A model generated the notes under the pieces. That model did not search any database and was not told the origin of the DNA. It was given only the letters and a program-made list of their open reading frames with translations. From CBDDFV01 sp965227335 (lineage in GTDB: Bacteria; Planctomycetota; Phycisphaerae; Phycisphaerales; SM1A02): a DNA stretch of 64,000 bases. Where the stretch lies: contig CBDDFV010000001.1 of NCBI GenBank assembly GCA_965227335.1, positions 620,001 through 684,000 on the forward strand. The letters run 5' to 3'. Shown here in pieces: positions 50,195-58,676 of this stretch. The stretch's first letter is position 1, and every line of letters begins with the position of its first letter. The translations under genes and the position numbers were made by a program.

Positions 50195-51172
50195 ATGGAC
50201 GTTCTGCTTCTCTCCAACCCGATCTCCGGCCGAGGCGGGGCCCGCCGCCGGGCCGCTCGCGTGCACGACGCCCTTCGCGCGGCCGGTCATCACGTCGCCC
50301 AGCGTCCCACCCCCCGCACCCCCGACGACGCCGAACTCGAAGCCGCGATCAGCCGGCACGATGCGGTCGTGGTCGTCGGCGGCGACGGCTCCGCCCGCGC
50401 CGTCGCGCCCCTCGCCGCCGCCACGAACGTCCCGCTCTATCACTACGCGGCGGGCACCGAGAACCTCTTCGCCCGGCTCCTCGGCGTACGCCCCACCCCC
50501 CGCGCCCTGATCGACGCCCTCGCCCGGCCCGACATCCGGCGGCTCGACCTCGGACACGCCAACGGCGAGCCGTTCCTGCTCATGGCGTCCATCGGGTTCG
50601 ACGCGGCGGTCGTGCACGACCTCGACGCCCGCCGGGGCGGATCGATCACGCATCTCTCGTACCTCCCGCCGATCTTCCGCCAACTGCGGCGCTGGCGTCC
50701 GCCCCGCTTCAGCGTGACCGTCGACGGCGCGCCGCTCCTGACGAACGTCACGGGCGGGCTCGTCGTCGCCAACGCCCCGGAGTACGGCGGCCGGCTCGAT
50801 CCGCTCCCGAAGGCGTGCGCCGACGACGGGCGGCTCGATCTCGTGCACATCCCGGTCCGGAACGCCTGGGGCATGCTGCCGTGGATGATCCGCTTCCGTC
50901 TGCGGCGAACGCACCGGTCGCTGACCTATGCGCAGGGGCGCACGATCGTCGTCGAGTCCGACACGCCGCTCGTCTACCAACTCGACGGCGACCCGCCTCG
51001 CACGCCGATCGGGGGGACGCGTCTGGAGTTGACGGCGGCCCCCGGCGTGGTGCCGGCGTATGCGTGCGGGCCGCGGGGACTGATCGGACGTTCCGGGGCG
51101 GACGCCGCGTCCGATAGCCCGGACGGGGGCGGCCGCGGGTCAAATCCGGACCCGGCCGGACAACCGGTCTGA
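50195..51172 (+). CDS. Diacylglycerol kinase-family lipid kinase
   Basis: The 325-residue protein has the DAGK catalytic pattern: LLLSNPISGRGGARRRA at the start, the nucleotide loop VVVVGGDGSARAVAPLA (about 71-87; GGDGT becomes GGDGS), YHYAAGTENLFARLLG (the GTxNDFAR-type motif), and the second domain with VVANAPEYGGRL and DDGRLDLVHIP. By family it phosphorylates diacylglycerol, ceramide or a related lipid at the membrane. ATG 50195 gives the family start. It is divergent from the BamD-like gene by 80 bp. The C-terminal 35 residues are Gly/Pro/Asp-rich and probably disordered. Confidence 0.88.
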   Translation: MDVLLLSNPISGRGGARRRAARVHDALRAAGHHVAQRPTPRTPDDAELEAAISRHDAVVVVGGDGSARAVAPLAAATNVPLYHYAAGTENLFARLLGVRPTPRALIDALARPDIRRLDLGHANGEPFLLMASIGFDAAVVHDLDARRGGSITHLSYLPPIFRQLRRWRPPRFSVTVDGAPLLTNVTGGLVVANAPEYGGRLDPLPKACADDGRLDLVHIPVRNAWGMLPWMIRFRLRRTHRSLTYAQGRTIVVESDTPLVYQLDGDPPRTPIGGTRLELTAAPGVVPAYACGPRGLIGRSGADAASDSPDGGGRGSNPDPAGQPV

Positions 51173-51212
51173 AGTCGCGCCTCTCGTCTCCCGATAACGG
51201 AGGAGGCGTCTC

Positions 51213-52016
51213 GTGAGTGAGCGAGGCGAGGAGGCGTCGTTCGTGGATATCTCGACCATCGCCGGCATCGTGATCTGCAGCGCCTGCGTGATGCTCGCCA
51301 TTCTTCTTGTTGGCGGCTCCGTCGGCGCCTATATCGACGTGCCCTCCATGCTGATCGTGATCGGCGGCGGCATGGCCGCGACGCTGACGTCGTACCCGCT
51401 GCCGGTGTTCATGAATCTGCCGAAGGTCGTTTTGAAGACGATCTTCAACTCGCCGCCGGACATTCCGAAGATCATCACGCAGCTCGTCGAGCTCGCGGAA
51501 GTCGCCCGCCGCGACGGCATCCTGGCCCTCGAAGGCATGGTCGATCAGATGGATGACGATTTCCTGATCAACGGGATCCAGATGGCGGTGGACGGGGCGG
51601 ATCCGGAGTCGATCCAGGTCGGCATGGAGACCGAGCTCGAGAACGTGATGGAGCGTCACGACGGGTGCAAGGGCCTGCTGGACGCGATCGCGAAGTACGC
51701 GCCGGCGTTCGGCATGATCGGAACGCTGATCGGTCTGGTCGCGATGCTCTCGAACATGGACGACCCGGCGAAGATCGGGGCGGGCATGGCCGCCGCGCTG
51801 CTGACGACGCTCTACGGCGCGCTGGTCGCCAACATCGTCGCCTCGCCCCTCGCGGACAAGCTTGCGAAGCGTTCGTCGGAGGAGGTGCTCGCGAAGACGA
51901 TCATCATCCAGGGCGTGATGGGCATCCAGTCGGGCGACAACCCGCGCAACGTGCAGTCGAAGCTCATGACCTTCCTCCCGCCCGCCCAGCGGACGCCGCT
52001 GGACGACGTCGGATGA
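51213..52016 (+). CDS. motA: Flagellar motor stator protein MotA
   Basis: The five-copy subunit of the proton or sodium channel that turns the flagellum. The 267-residue protein has four membrane segments in MotA order: ISTIAGIVICSACVMLAILLVGG, PSMLIVIGGGMAATLTSY, and, after the cytoplasmic loop with VARRDGILALEGMVDQMDDDF, YAPAFGMIGTLIGLVAMLSNM and GAGMAAALLTTLYGALVANIV. GGAGGAGG lies 6-7 nt before the GTG at 51213. It is first of the flagellar cluster and is followed by motB after 19 nt. Confidence 0.96.
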   Translation: MSERGEEASFVDISTIAGIVICSACVMLAILLVGGSVGAYIDVPSMLIVIGGGMAATLTSYPLPVFMNLPKVVLKTIFNSPPDIPKIITQLVELAEVARRDGILALEGMVDQMDDDFLINGIQMAVDGADPESIQVGMETELENVMERHDGCKGLLDAIAKYAPAFGMIGTLIGLVAMLSNMDDPAKIGAGMAAALLTTLYGALVANIVASPLADKLAKRSSEEVLAKTIIIQGVMGIQSGDNPRNVQSKLMTFLPPAQRTPLDDVG

Positions 52017-52035
52017 TTCGAGGAGCGCCGCGGGC

Positions 52036-52794
52036 ATGAAGAAGAAGCAGAAGAAGGAAGAGGGCGTGCCCGAGTGGGTCGTCACCTTCGGCGACATGAT
52101 GTCGCTGCTGCTGTGCTTCTTCATCCTGCTCCAGATGTTCTCCGAGCTGAAGCAGGACCGCGAGTACCAGCGGGTCGTCACCGCGGTCAAGGAGGCCTTC
52201 GGCTACTCCGGCGGCGTCGGCGTGCTCCCCATCGACGACCCGCCCCTCCGCTCCATGATCGAACTGCTCGAAGCGACCGCGATGCGCGGCTTCAAGGAGA
52301 CGAAGAGCAGCCAGTCCGACGTCGACGGCGTCGATGGGCCCAAGACCCGCGTCACCTCCGTCCGCGACGGCATGATGTTCACCCTCGGCGGGCCCGCCGT
52401 CTTCGACGAAGGCTCCGCCCGCGTCACCCCCGCCGCGAAGGAACAGCTCAAGAAGCTCGTCGCCCTCATGGACGGCCGGAACAACAAGATCATCATCCGC
52501 GGCCACACCGCCACCAAACGCCTGACCCCCGAGTCGGGCTGGAAAGACCTCGACGAACTCGCCTTCGCCCGCGCCCTCGCCGTCAAGCAGGCGCTGCTGG
52601 ATATGGGACTCAACGACATCAATTTCCGGCTCGAATCGGCCGGCGATCGCGAACCGCTCCGCCCCCGCGTGATTGATCCCTCCCGCGCGGCGGAAAACCG
52701 CCGGGTCGACGTCATCCTCTCCGAAGAACTGATCGATGACACCAACGCCGACCCGATTTTCACCGATCCCGATCTTGCGCGAGGAGGCGCCTGA
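52036..52794 (+). CDS. motB: Flagellar motor stator protein MotB (OmpA-type anchor)
   Basis: MotB anchors the stator to peptidoglycan and carries the ion-binding aspartate. The 252-residue protein has a lysine-rich cytoplasmic head, one membrane helix with D20 in FGDMMSLLLCFFILLQMF, a linker and plug region, and an OmpA/MotB domain (about 120-240) with IIIRGHTA, FRLESAGDREPLRP and AENRRVDVIL. The peptidoglycan-binding D-R pair region is kept. It starts 19 nt after motA and ends 3 nt before fliL. Confidence 0.96.
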   Translation: MKKKQKKEEGVPEWVVTFGDMMSLLLCFFILLQMFSELKQDREYQRVVTAVKEAFGYSGGVGVLPIDDPPLRSMIELLEATAMRGFKETKSSQSDVDGVDGPKTRVTSVRDGMMFTLGGPAVFDEGSARVTPAAKEQLKKLVALMDGRNNKIIIRGHTATKRLTPESGWKDLDELAFARALAVKQALLDMGLNDINFRLESAGDREPLRPRVIDPSRAAENRRVDVILSEELIDDTNADPIFTDPDLARGGA

Positions 52795-52797
52795 GCC

Positions 52798-53307
52798 ATG
52801 GCCGACGACGCCGCCCCGGTTGAAGCCCCGAAGAAGTCGAAGACCCCGATCATCGTCGCCCTCGCGCTCGTGATCGAGGCCGTCGCCATTATCGGCGTGA
52901 TGATGTTCGTCGGAAAACCGTCGGACGTGCAGGCCACCGACGTCGAACTCGGTCCCGACGCCGAACTCGAAAAGATCGCCGAAGTCCAGGTCGTCGACGC
53001 CAAGCTGCCCAACAACAAGCTCGGCGTGACCTACCTCTACGACACGCAGATCTTCGTGCAGGTCAAGCGCAAGCACGAAGGCGACGTCGCCGCCGAACTC
53101 GAGCAGTTCCAGAACGAGATCACGGCCGAGATCGTCGCCATCTGGCGGGCCGCCGAGCCGCGCCACTTCCAGGAGCCGCGCCTCGAAACGCTGAGCCGGA
53201 AGATCGAAGCGCTGATGAACGACCGCTTCGGCGTCGACGCCGACGATGCGCCGATCATTCAGAAGTGCGTGATCATCATGCAGACGGGCTTCCGGGTGGA
53301 TTCCTGA
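52798..53307 (+). CDS. fliL: Flagellar basal body-associated protein FliL
   Basis: FliL rings surround the stator and raise torque. The 169-residue protein has a short cytoplasmic tail (MADDAAPVEAPKKSKT), one membrane helix (PIIVALALVIEAVAIIGVMMFVG), a linker and a stomatin-like periplasmic domain ending QKCVIIMQTGFRVDS. Sequence conservation in FliL is low; assignment rests on topology, size and position directly after motB. The ATG is 3 nt past the motB stop. Confidence 0.82.
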   Translation: MADDAAPVEAPKKSKTPIIVALALVIEAVAIIGVMMFVGKPSDVQATDVELGPDAELEKIAEVQVVDAKLPNNKLGVTYLYDTQIFVQVKRKHEGDVAAELEQFQNEITAEIVAIWRAAEPRHFQEPRLETLSRKIEALMNDRFGVDADDAPIIQKCVIIMQTGFRVDS

Positions 53308-53379
53308 GGGAATTCGCGGTGTCCGTGAACTGACTTCCGACCCCGACGCCCGGCCGCTACGCTGGACGGCGAGGTTGTC

Positions 53380-54840
53380 ATGTTCTCCAGCGCCGAACTC
53401 GGACACACCCTCGCCCCCGACGACTACGACGAACAGCTCCCGCAGCTGCGCGTCGACCTCATCAACGCGCAGTACGACCATCGCGAACGTGACTTCCCCG
53501 TGGTCGTCCTCGTCACCGGAGATGACCAGCTCGCCGCCCGTCGCCTCCTGCGCGGCATGCATGAATGGCTCGACGCCCGCTACCTGGACTTTCGCATCCA
53601 CACCGACCCGCCGCCCCGCGCCCTTCCGCCCTTCCGACGCTACTGGACCGGCCTGCCCAGCCGCGGACGCATCGGCGTCTTTCTCAACGCCTGGGCCGCC
53701 GATCCGATCCGACTCGCCCTCGTCGACGGCGGGGCGGAACGCGCCGTCCCGGAATTCATCCGCCACACGCGAGCCTTCGAACAGATGCTCGTCGACGACG
53801 GCGCGCTCGTCATCAAACTCTGGCTCCACCTTCCCAAGGCGAACATCCCCCTCCGACTGCAGGAACTTGCCGACGAACATCAGGAATGGCGCCTCGATGA
53901 ACTCGATCGCGCCCTCATGAATCGCCACGACGAAATCATGCCCTTCGCGGAACAACTCGTGCAGGAGACGTCGACCGCCGCCGCGCCGTGGCAGATCGTC
54001 GAATCGACCGACCGGTTCTACGCCAACCTCACGAGCGCCCGCATCATGCTCAACGCGTTGCAGCGTCGACTCGCGAATCCGCCCCCGCCCCCGCCGCCTC
54101 CCACGGTGGTCAGCATCCCCGACGGCCAGACGGTGCTCGACGCGGTGGATCTCACGCAGAAACTCGACAAAGGGGCGTATCGCGAACGCCTGCTGGAAGC
54201 GCAGGCCGCGCTTCGGGACGTCGCCCACCAGGCCGCCCGCCGGAACATCGCGTCCGTCCTCGTCTTCGAGGGCTGGGACGCGGCGGGCAAGGGGGGCGCC
54301 ATCCGCCGACTCACCTCCGCCCTCGACATCCGCGACTTCCGCATCGTCCCCATCGGCGCCCCCACGCCGCACGAACTCGCGCATCACTACCTCTGGCGCT
54401 TCTGGACCCGCATCCCCGCCGCCGGGAAGACGGTCATCTTCGATCGCTCCTGGTACGGCCGCGTCCTCGTCGAACGGGTCGAGGGCTACGCGCGGGAGGA
54501 CGAGTGGCGACGGGCGTACACGGAGATCCGGGACTTCGAGGAGCAGCTCACGGGGGCGGGCGTCCTCGTCATCAAGTTCTGGCTCCACATCGACCCGGAG
54601 GAGCAGCTCGCCCGCTTCAAGGCCCGCGAGAAGACGGCGTTCAAGAAGTACAAGCTCACCGAGGATGACCACCGGAATCGCGCGAAATGGGGGGCGTACG
54701 CGGAAGCCGTCGACGAAATGGTCGCCCGGACCGACACCCCCGCCGCGCCGTGGCGGATCATCCCCGCGAACGACAAGAAGTACGCGCGGGTGGCGGTGAT
54801 CGAGACGTATCTCGACGCGCTCCGGGCGCGGCTGGCCTGA
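53380..54840 (+). CDS. ppk2: Two-domain polyphosphate kinase 2 (class II PPK2-like)
   Basis: The 486-residue protein carries two PPK2 domains in tandem, as in polyphosphate:AMP phosphotransferases. The N-terminal one (about 20-230) has lost its Walker A (VTGDDQLAARR). The C-terminal one (about 275-485) is intact, with GWDAAGKG (298-305), FDRSWYGR (354-361) and the lid segment FKAREKTAFKKYKLTEDDHRNRAKW. By family it moves phosphate between polyphosphate and AMP or another nucleotide. It lies within the flagellar cluster, 72 nt after fliL and 171 nt before fliN, on the same strand. A link to motor energy supply is speculation. Confidence 0.93.
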   Translation: MFSSAELGHTLAPDDYDEQLPQLRVDLINAQYDHRERDFPVVVLVTGDDQLAARRLLRGMHEWLDARYLDFRIHTDPPPRALPPFRRYWTGLPSRGRIGVFLNAWAADPIRLALVDGGAERAVPEFIRHTRAFEQMLVDDGALVIKLWLHLPKANIPLRLQELADEHQEWRLDELDRALMNRHDEIMPFAEQLVQETSTAAAPWQIVESTDRFYANLTSARIMLNALQRRLANPPPPPPPPTVVSIPDGQTVLDAVDLTQKLDKGAYRERLLEAQAALRDVAHQAARRNIASVLVFEGWDAAGKGGAIRRLTSALDIRDFRIVPIGAPTPHELAHHYLWRFWTRIPAAGKTVIFDRSWYGRVLVERVEGYAREDEWRRAYTEIRDFEEQLTGAGVLVIKFWLHIDPEEQLARFKAREKTAFKKYKLTEDDHRNRAKWGAYAEAVDEMVARTDTPAAPWRIIPANDKKYARVAVIETYLDALRARLA

Positions 54841-55011
54841 GGAAAAGCGCAGCTTCTGCGCCCGGATCGTGCGCACGCCGCGAAAGGCGCCGGGATGATT
54901 GCAGTTCGTCCGCGGATTCCGCCGATGCGGGAGGCGATGCACGTTTTCCCCGGATCACCCTCTCGCGCCGGGTGATCCCGCCGGCGGAGCCGGCCGATAT
55001 GAAAGCCACGG

Positions 55012-55713
55012 ATGGCCGACGACCCCAACACCACCGATCCGCAGAACGATCCCGCGCCGACGGATGACGCCGCCGGGGCCGCCGATCCTGCCGCGCCGGC
55101 GAATGACGACGCCGCGCGGGCGAAAGACGATGCCGCGCCGGCGAATGGCGATCCCGCCCCGGTGGGAGACGCTGCCGCGCCGGCAAATGGCGATCCCGCC
55201 CCGGCGACAGACGCTGCCGCGCCGGCGGGGCCTGATGAGGCCACGGGCGACGCCGTTGATTCCGACGATCCGGTCGCGATCGCCGAGGCCGCCATGCGGG
55301 CGGCGGGGATGGCGGTCGACGACATCTCCACCGAGACCGCGTCCGGCGGGGGGACGTCCACGGGCCAGGATCCGACGCAGGCCGCGCCGTTCGAGATGCC
55401 CGACCTCGCCGGCGCCGCGCCGTCCGCGCCGAACGGGCCCCCGGGGCTCGATCTCCTGAACGACGTCAATCTGCACGTGAAGGTCGAACTCGGTCGGACG
55501 CGGATGTACGTCGACGACGTGCTGCGTCTCGGGCCCGACTGCATCGTGGAGCTCGACAAGCTGGCGGGCGATCCCGTCGACATCTTCGTAAACGATCAGC
55601 TCGTCGCCCGCGGCGAGGTGCTGGTGGTGAACGAGTCCTTCTGTGTCCGCGTGAGTGAAATCGTACGCAGTCCCGCCCAGGCCGCCGACGACGCGGCGCG
55701 CCAGTCGGCGTGA
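55012..55713 (+). CDS. fliN: Flagellar motor switch protein FliN with long repetitive N-terminus
   Basis: FliN forms the base of the C-ring. The 233-residue protein has a canonical SpoA domain at the end (about 145-222: LNDVNLHVKVELGRTRMYVDDVLRLGPDCIVELDKLAGDPVDIFVNDQLVARGEVLVVNESF, for location). The first 130 residues are Ala/Asp/Pro-rich with an imperfect 14-residue repeat (DAAAPANGDPAP). An amphipathic AIAEAAMRAAGMAVDD segment precedes the domain. Usual FliN has 100-140 residues, so the head is an addition. A possible -10 (TATGAA) lies about 10 nt before the ATG. Confidence 0.93.
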   Translation: MADDPNTTDPQNDPAPTDDAAGAADPAAPANDDAARAKDDAAPANGDPAPVGDAAAPANGDPAPATDAAAPAGPDEATGDAVDSDDPVAIAEAAMRAAGMAVDDISTETASGGGTSTGQDPTQAAPFEMPDLAGAAPSAPNGPPGLDLLNDVNLHVKVELGRTRMYVDDVLRLGPDCIVELDKLAGDPVDIFVNDQLVARGEVLVVNESFCVRVSEIVRSPAQAADDAARQSA

Positions 55714-55803
55714 CCGCGTCTTCCCGATTCTGACTGCGTCGTTGCGTTCGTGTTGATCTTGTCCGTCGGAGGATCCGACGGTTTCTCCCGCCAGGATGGC
55801 GCC

Positions 55804-56661
55804 ATGACCACGCATCGCCTCCGTCTCGCCGACGCGTTCGTCGGCGCCTTCGCCGCGTCGCTCCTGCTCGCCGGAACGCTCGACGCCGCGCCCCCCGTCG
55901 CCAATCGCGCCCTGTCGATACCCGAGGCCCCCGCCCCGGACGAATCGTCACGCGCTCACACGCCGCCGGACGTCGATCCGGACTGGCTGAATACCCTGGT
56001 GGATGAAACCGCCGCCGCCGCGGCCACGCCCGCCGCCGCCCCGCCGGCCACGACGCCGGTCATTGACGCCTTCAACGCCACGCCGCTGGGTCCGACGGAA
56101 TCGCCCTCGGAGATCATCGCGGCGGCGCAGGCGAACCTCGACGCCGCCGCGGACGACGCGGAAGGTTCGCTCGTCTCCTGGTTCGATCCCCGTGCGAACG
56201 ACATCGCCCGCGTCGTCGGCGCGCTCGCGGTGGTCGTGGGTCTCATGCTCCTGTTCGCGTCCCTGGCGAAGCGCCTCGGCGGGCGCTTCGCCACGCCCGG
56301 ACGACCCTCCGGCGTCATCGAGATCCTCGCCCGCTATCCGGTCGGCAAGGGCCGGCATCTCGTGCTGATCAAGCTCGTGCGTCGCGTGATCCTCGTCCAC
56401 CAGACGAGCGCCGGCATGACGCCGATCACCGAAGTCACCGACGCGGACGAAGTCGCGGCCCTGCTCACGCGAGTCGAGGCCGGCGGCCCCCGTTCCAAGG
56501 GACCCGAGTTCCACGCCGCGCTCGCGAAGATGACCGGGGCCGAGGGGGCCGGCTCGTCCGGGGCGAAGGGTCGGCGGGGGCCGGTGGTGGAGACGATCGA
56601 CCTCACTCGGACGCAGAGCCGCCGCCTCAGTCAGCTGACGGGCGCGGGAGGGGGAGGGTGA
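55804..56661 (+). CDS. fliO: Flagellar export protein FliO
   Basis: FliO helps assemble the FliP ring of the export gate. The 285-residue protein has a signal-like hydrophobic N-terminus (FVGAFAASLLLAGTLDA), an Ala/Pro-rich periplasmic part, a membrane helix near 140-160 (VVGALAVVVGLMLLFASLAKRLGG) and the FliO cytoplasmic domain (GVIEILARYPVGKGRHLVLIKLVRRVILVHQTSAG). ATG 55804 is chosen because the hydrophobic segment then starts correctly. FliO is weakly conserved; position before fliP secures the call. It overlaps the fliP region at its stop. Confidence 0.87.
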   Translation: MTTHRLRLADAFVGAFAASLLLAGTLDAAPPVANRALSIPEAPAPDESSRAHTPPDVDPDWLNTLVDETAAAAATPAAAPPATTPVIDAFNATPLGPTESPSEIIAAAQANLDAAADDAEGSLVSWFDPRANDIARVVGALAVVVGLMLLFASLAKRLGGRFATPGRPSGVIEILARYPVGKGRHLVLIKLVRRVILVHQTSAGMTPITEVTDADEVAALLTRVEAGGPRSKGPEFHAALAKMTGAEGAGSSGAKGRRGPVVETIDLTRTQSRRLSQLTGAGGGG

Positions 56662-56663
56662 TC

Positions 56664-57539
56664 GTGCGTGGTATGGGGATGATCATCGTGTTGATCGCGG
56701 CGGCGACGCTCGCGCCCGCCGCGCTGGCCCAGACGACCGTCGACGCGCTTCCCGGCGTCAACCCGATCTCGATGGCGGAGGCGGCGGGCGACGCGGTGCC
56801 CGGGCTCGAGGGCGGCCTGTCCACGACGTTGAACATCGTCGTTCTGATGACGGTGCTGAGTCTCGCCCCGAGCATTCTCATTCTCTGCACGTGTTTCACC
56901 CGGATCATGATCGTGCTCGGTTTGCTCCGGCAGGCGCTGGGCACGCAGGGGTTGCCCCCGGGCCAGGTCATCGCCGGCCTGAGCCTGCTTCTGACGCTGG
57001 TGGTGATGGCCCCGACCTTCGAACGCATGTACGTGCAGGGGATCGCCCCGTACGCGTCGGGGGAGCAGCCGGACGTGACCGTCGCGTGGGATCGCGCGAA
57101 GCAGCCGCTCCGGGAGTTCATGTTCGCGCAGATCGAGGCGGCGGACAACTGGTCGGGCGTCTACATGATGCTCAACTACCGCGGGATCGACACCTCCGAT
57201 CCCGGCTCGCTCACCTACGGCGACGTCGACATGATCACGCTCGTCCCCGCGTACGTCCTGAGCGAGCTGAAGATCGCCTTCCTCATGGGCTTTCGCGTCT
57301 ACCTGCCGTTCCTGGTGATCGACATGGTGGTGGCGTCGCTCCTCATCTCGATGGGGATGCTGATGCTCCCGCCGGTGCTGATCTCGCTTCCCTTCAAGCT
57401 GCTCCTGTTCGTGCTCGTCGACGGCTGGCGTCTCATCGTGGAGAGCCTGCTCACCGGCGTGCGTCAGCCCGAGTTCGCGGCGTGGTTCGATCCCCATCTG
57501 ATGGAGACCGGGCGCCAGGCGCTCGGGATGGCGACGTAG
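56664..57539 (+). CDS. fliP: Flagellar export gate protein FliP
   Basis: FliP (five copies) forms the export channel with FliQ and FliR. The 291-residue protein has a cleavable signal peptide (IIVLIAAATLAPAALAQ) and the FliP signature LCTCFTRIMIVLGLLRQALGTQGLPPGQVIAGLSLLLT (for location), with AFLMGFRVYLPFLVIDMVVASLLISMGMLMLPP at the end. GTG 56664 has GGAGG 6 nt upstream; an earlier GTG at 56658 overlaps the fliO stop and lacks room for a ribosome site. Confidence 0.95.
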   Translation: MRGMGMIIVLIAAATLAPAALAQTTVDALPGVNPISMAEAAGDAVPGLEGGLSTTLNIVVLMTVLSLAPSILILCTCFTRIMIVLGLLRQALGTQGLPPGQVIAGLSLLLTLVVMAPTFERMYVQGIAPYASGEQPDVTVAWDRAKQPLREFMFAQIEAADNWSGVYMMLNYRGIDTSDPGSLTYGDVDMITLVPAYVLSELKIAFLMGFRVYLPFLVIDMVVASLLISMGMLMLPPVLISLPFKLLLFVLVDGWRLIVESLLTGVRQPEFAAWFDPHLMETGRQALGMAT

Positions 57540-57592
57540 CGCGTCCGCCCCGCCGTTGACGTTCGTTCCCGCTTCTTTTCGAGAGACCGCCC

Positions 57593-57844
57593 ATGAATTT
57601 CGCCGGACTCGACACGGTTCGCGACGCCCTGCTGGAAGCGTTGATCGTCTCCGCCCCGATTCTCGGCGCGGGGTTGTTCGTGGGTCTGCTGATCAGTCTG
57701 TTCCAGGCGGTGACGCAGATCCAGGAGCAGACGCTGTCGTTCGTGCCCAAGATCGTCGTGATGATTCTCGTCGCGGTGCTGCTGCTCTCATGGATCGCGA
57801 TCCGCATGGCGGAGTTCGCGATCGCCATGTTCACCGGAGCCTGA
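57593..57844 (+). CDS. fliQ: Flagellar export gate protein FliQ
   Basis: A small export-gate subunit with two membrane helices. The 83-residue protein has ALIVSAPILGAGLFVGLLISLFQAVTQIQEQTLSFVPKI, the near-universal FliQ core, followed by a second helix. GAGAGA precedes the ATG. The gap to fliR is 7 nt. Confidence 0.96.
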   Translation: MNFAGLDTVRDALLEALIVSAPILGAGLFVGLLISLFQAVTQIQEQTLSFVPKIVVMILVAVLLLSWIAIRMAEFAIAMFTGA

Positions 57845-57851
57845 CCCGTCC

Positions 57852-58676
57852 GTGACGTCGTCGCTCAACGATCTTCTGCCCCACCTCCCCACCGTGATGC
57901 TGGTCGTCTTCCGCATTGGCGGGCTCCTTCTGTTTGCGCCGATCTACGGCTCGCAGGTGATTCCGGTGCGGGTGAAGGCGTTGCTGGCGATCGGCGTCGG
58001 GGTCGCCGCGTATCCGTTGCTGCTGGAGCGCGGCGACGTCGTCCCGATCGCCTCCCTGAACCTGTTCGTGCTCGGCCCGCTCGTCGCGCTGGAGGTCCTG
58101 TTCGGCGCGGTGATCGGCTTCATCGGCACGTTGCCGCTCCTGATCACGCAGCTCGCGGGCCTGGTCACGGGTCAGCAGATGGGTCTCGGCTTCGCGCGGT
58201 TCTACAACCCGGCCGTCGACGACGAGGCGGACGTGGTCGGGCAGGTGCTGCTCTTCGTGTCGCTCATCGTCTTTCTCATGATGGGGGGGCACGAGGCGTT
58301 GCTGTACTGCGTGCTCTGGAGTTTCGAGGCGACCCCGCTCGGCGGGTTCACGCCGGACGTCACGCTGCTCTCGCTCATCGCGGGTCTGCTGGGGGCGGGG
58401 TTCAACTTCGCCCTCCGGGTGTCGGCGCCGATCCTCGCCATCATCTTCCTCGAGACGGTCGCGATGGGTTTCGTGGCGAAGAGCGTTCCGCAGCTCAACA
58501 TCCTGAGCCTGGGCTTCCCGATCCGCATCATGGGCGGCCTGCTCATGGTCGCGCTCGGCGTCTTCATGATCGAGGACGTCGTCATCGTCGGGTTCGAAGA
58601 CATGTTCGACGACCTGCAGGCGTGGCTCGAAGCGCCGCTCGTCGCCGTCGCGCAGGAGGCCGTCCCCCATGGCTGA
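57852..58676 (+). CDS. fliR: Flagellar export gate protein FliR
   Basis: The single-copy subunit that completes the FliPQR gate. The 274-residue protein has six or so membrane segments with family features: LLLFAPIYGSQVIPVRVKALLAIGV near the N-terminus, GQQMGLGFARFYNP in the middle, and FLETVAMGFVAKSVPQLNILSLGFPIRIMGGL toward the end. It starts with GTG at 57852 and its last 8 bases overlap flhB, indicating translational coupling. Confidence 0.95.
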   Translation: MTSSLNDLLPHLPTVMLVVFRIGGLLLFAPIYGSQVIPVRVKALLAIGVGVAAYPLLLERGDVVPIASLNLFVLGPLVALEVLFGAVIGFIGTLPLLITQLAGLVTGQQMGLGFARFYNPAVDDEADVVGQVLLFVSLIVFLMMGGHEALLYCVLWSFEATPLGGFTPDVTLLSLIAGLLGAGFNFALRVSAPILAIIFLETVAMGFVAKSVPQLNILSLGFPIRIMGGLLMVALGVFMIEDVVIVGFEDMFDDLQAWLEAPLVAVAQEAVPHG

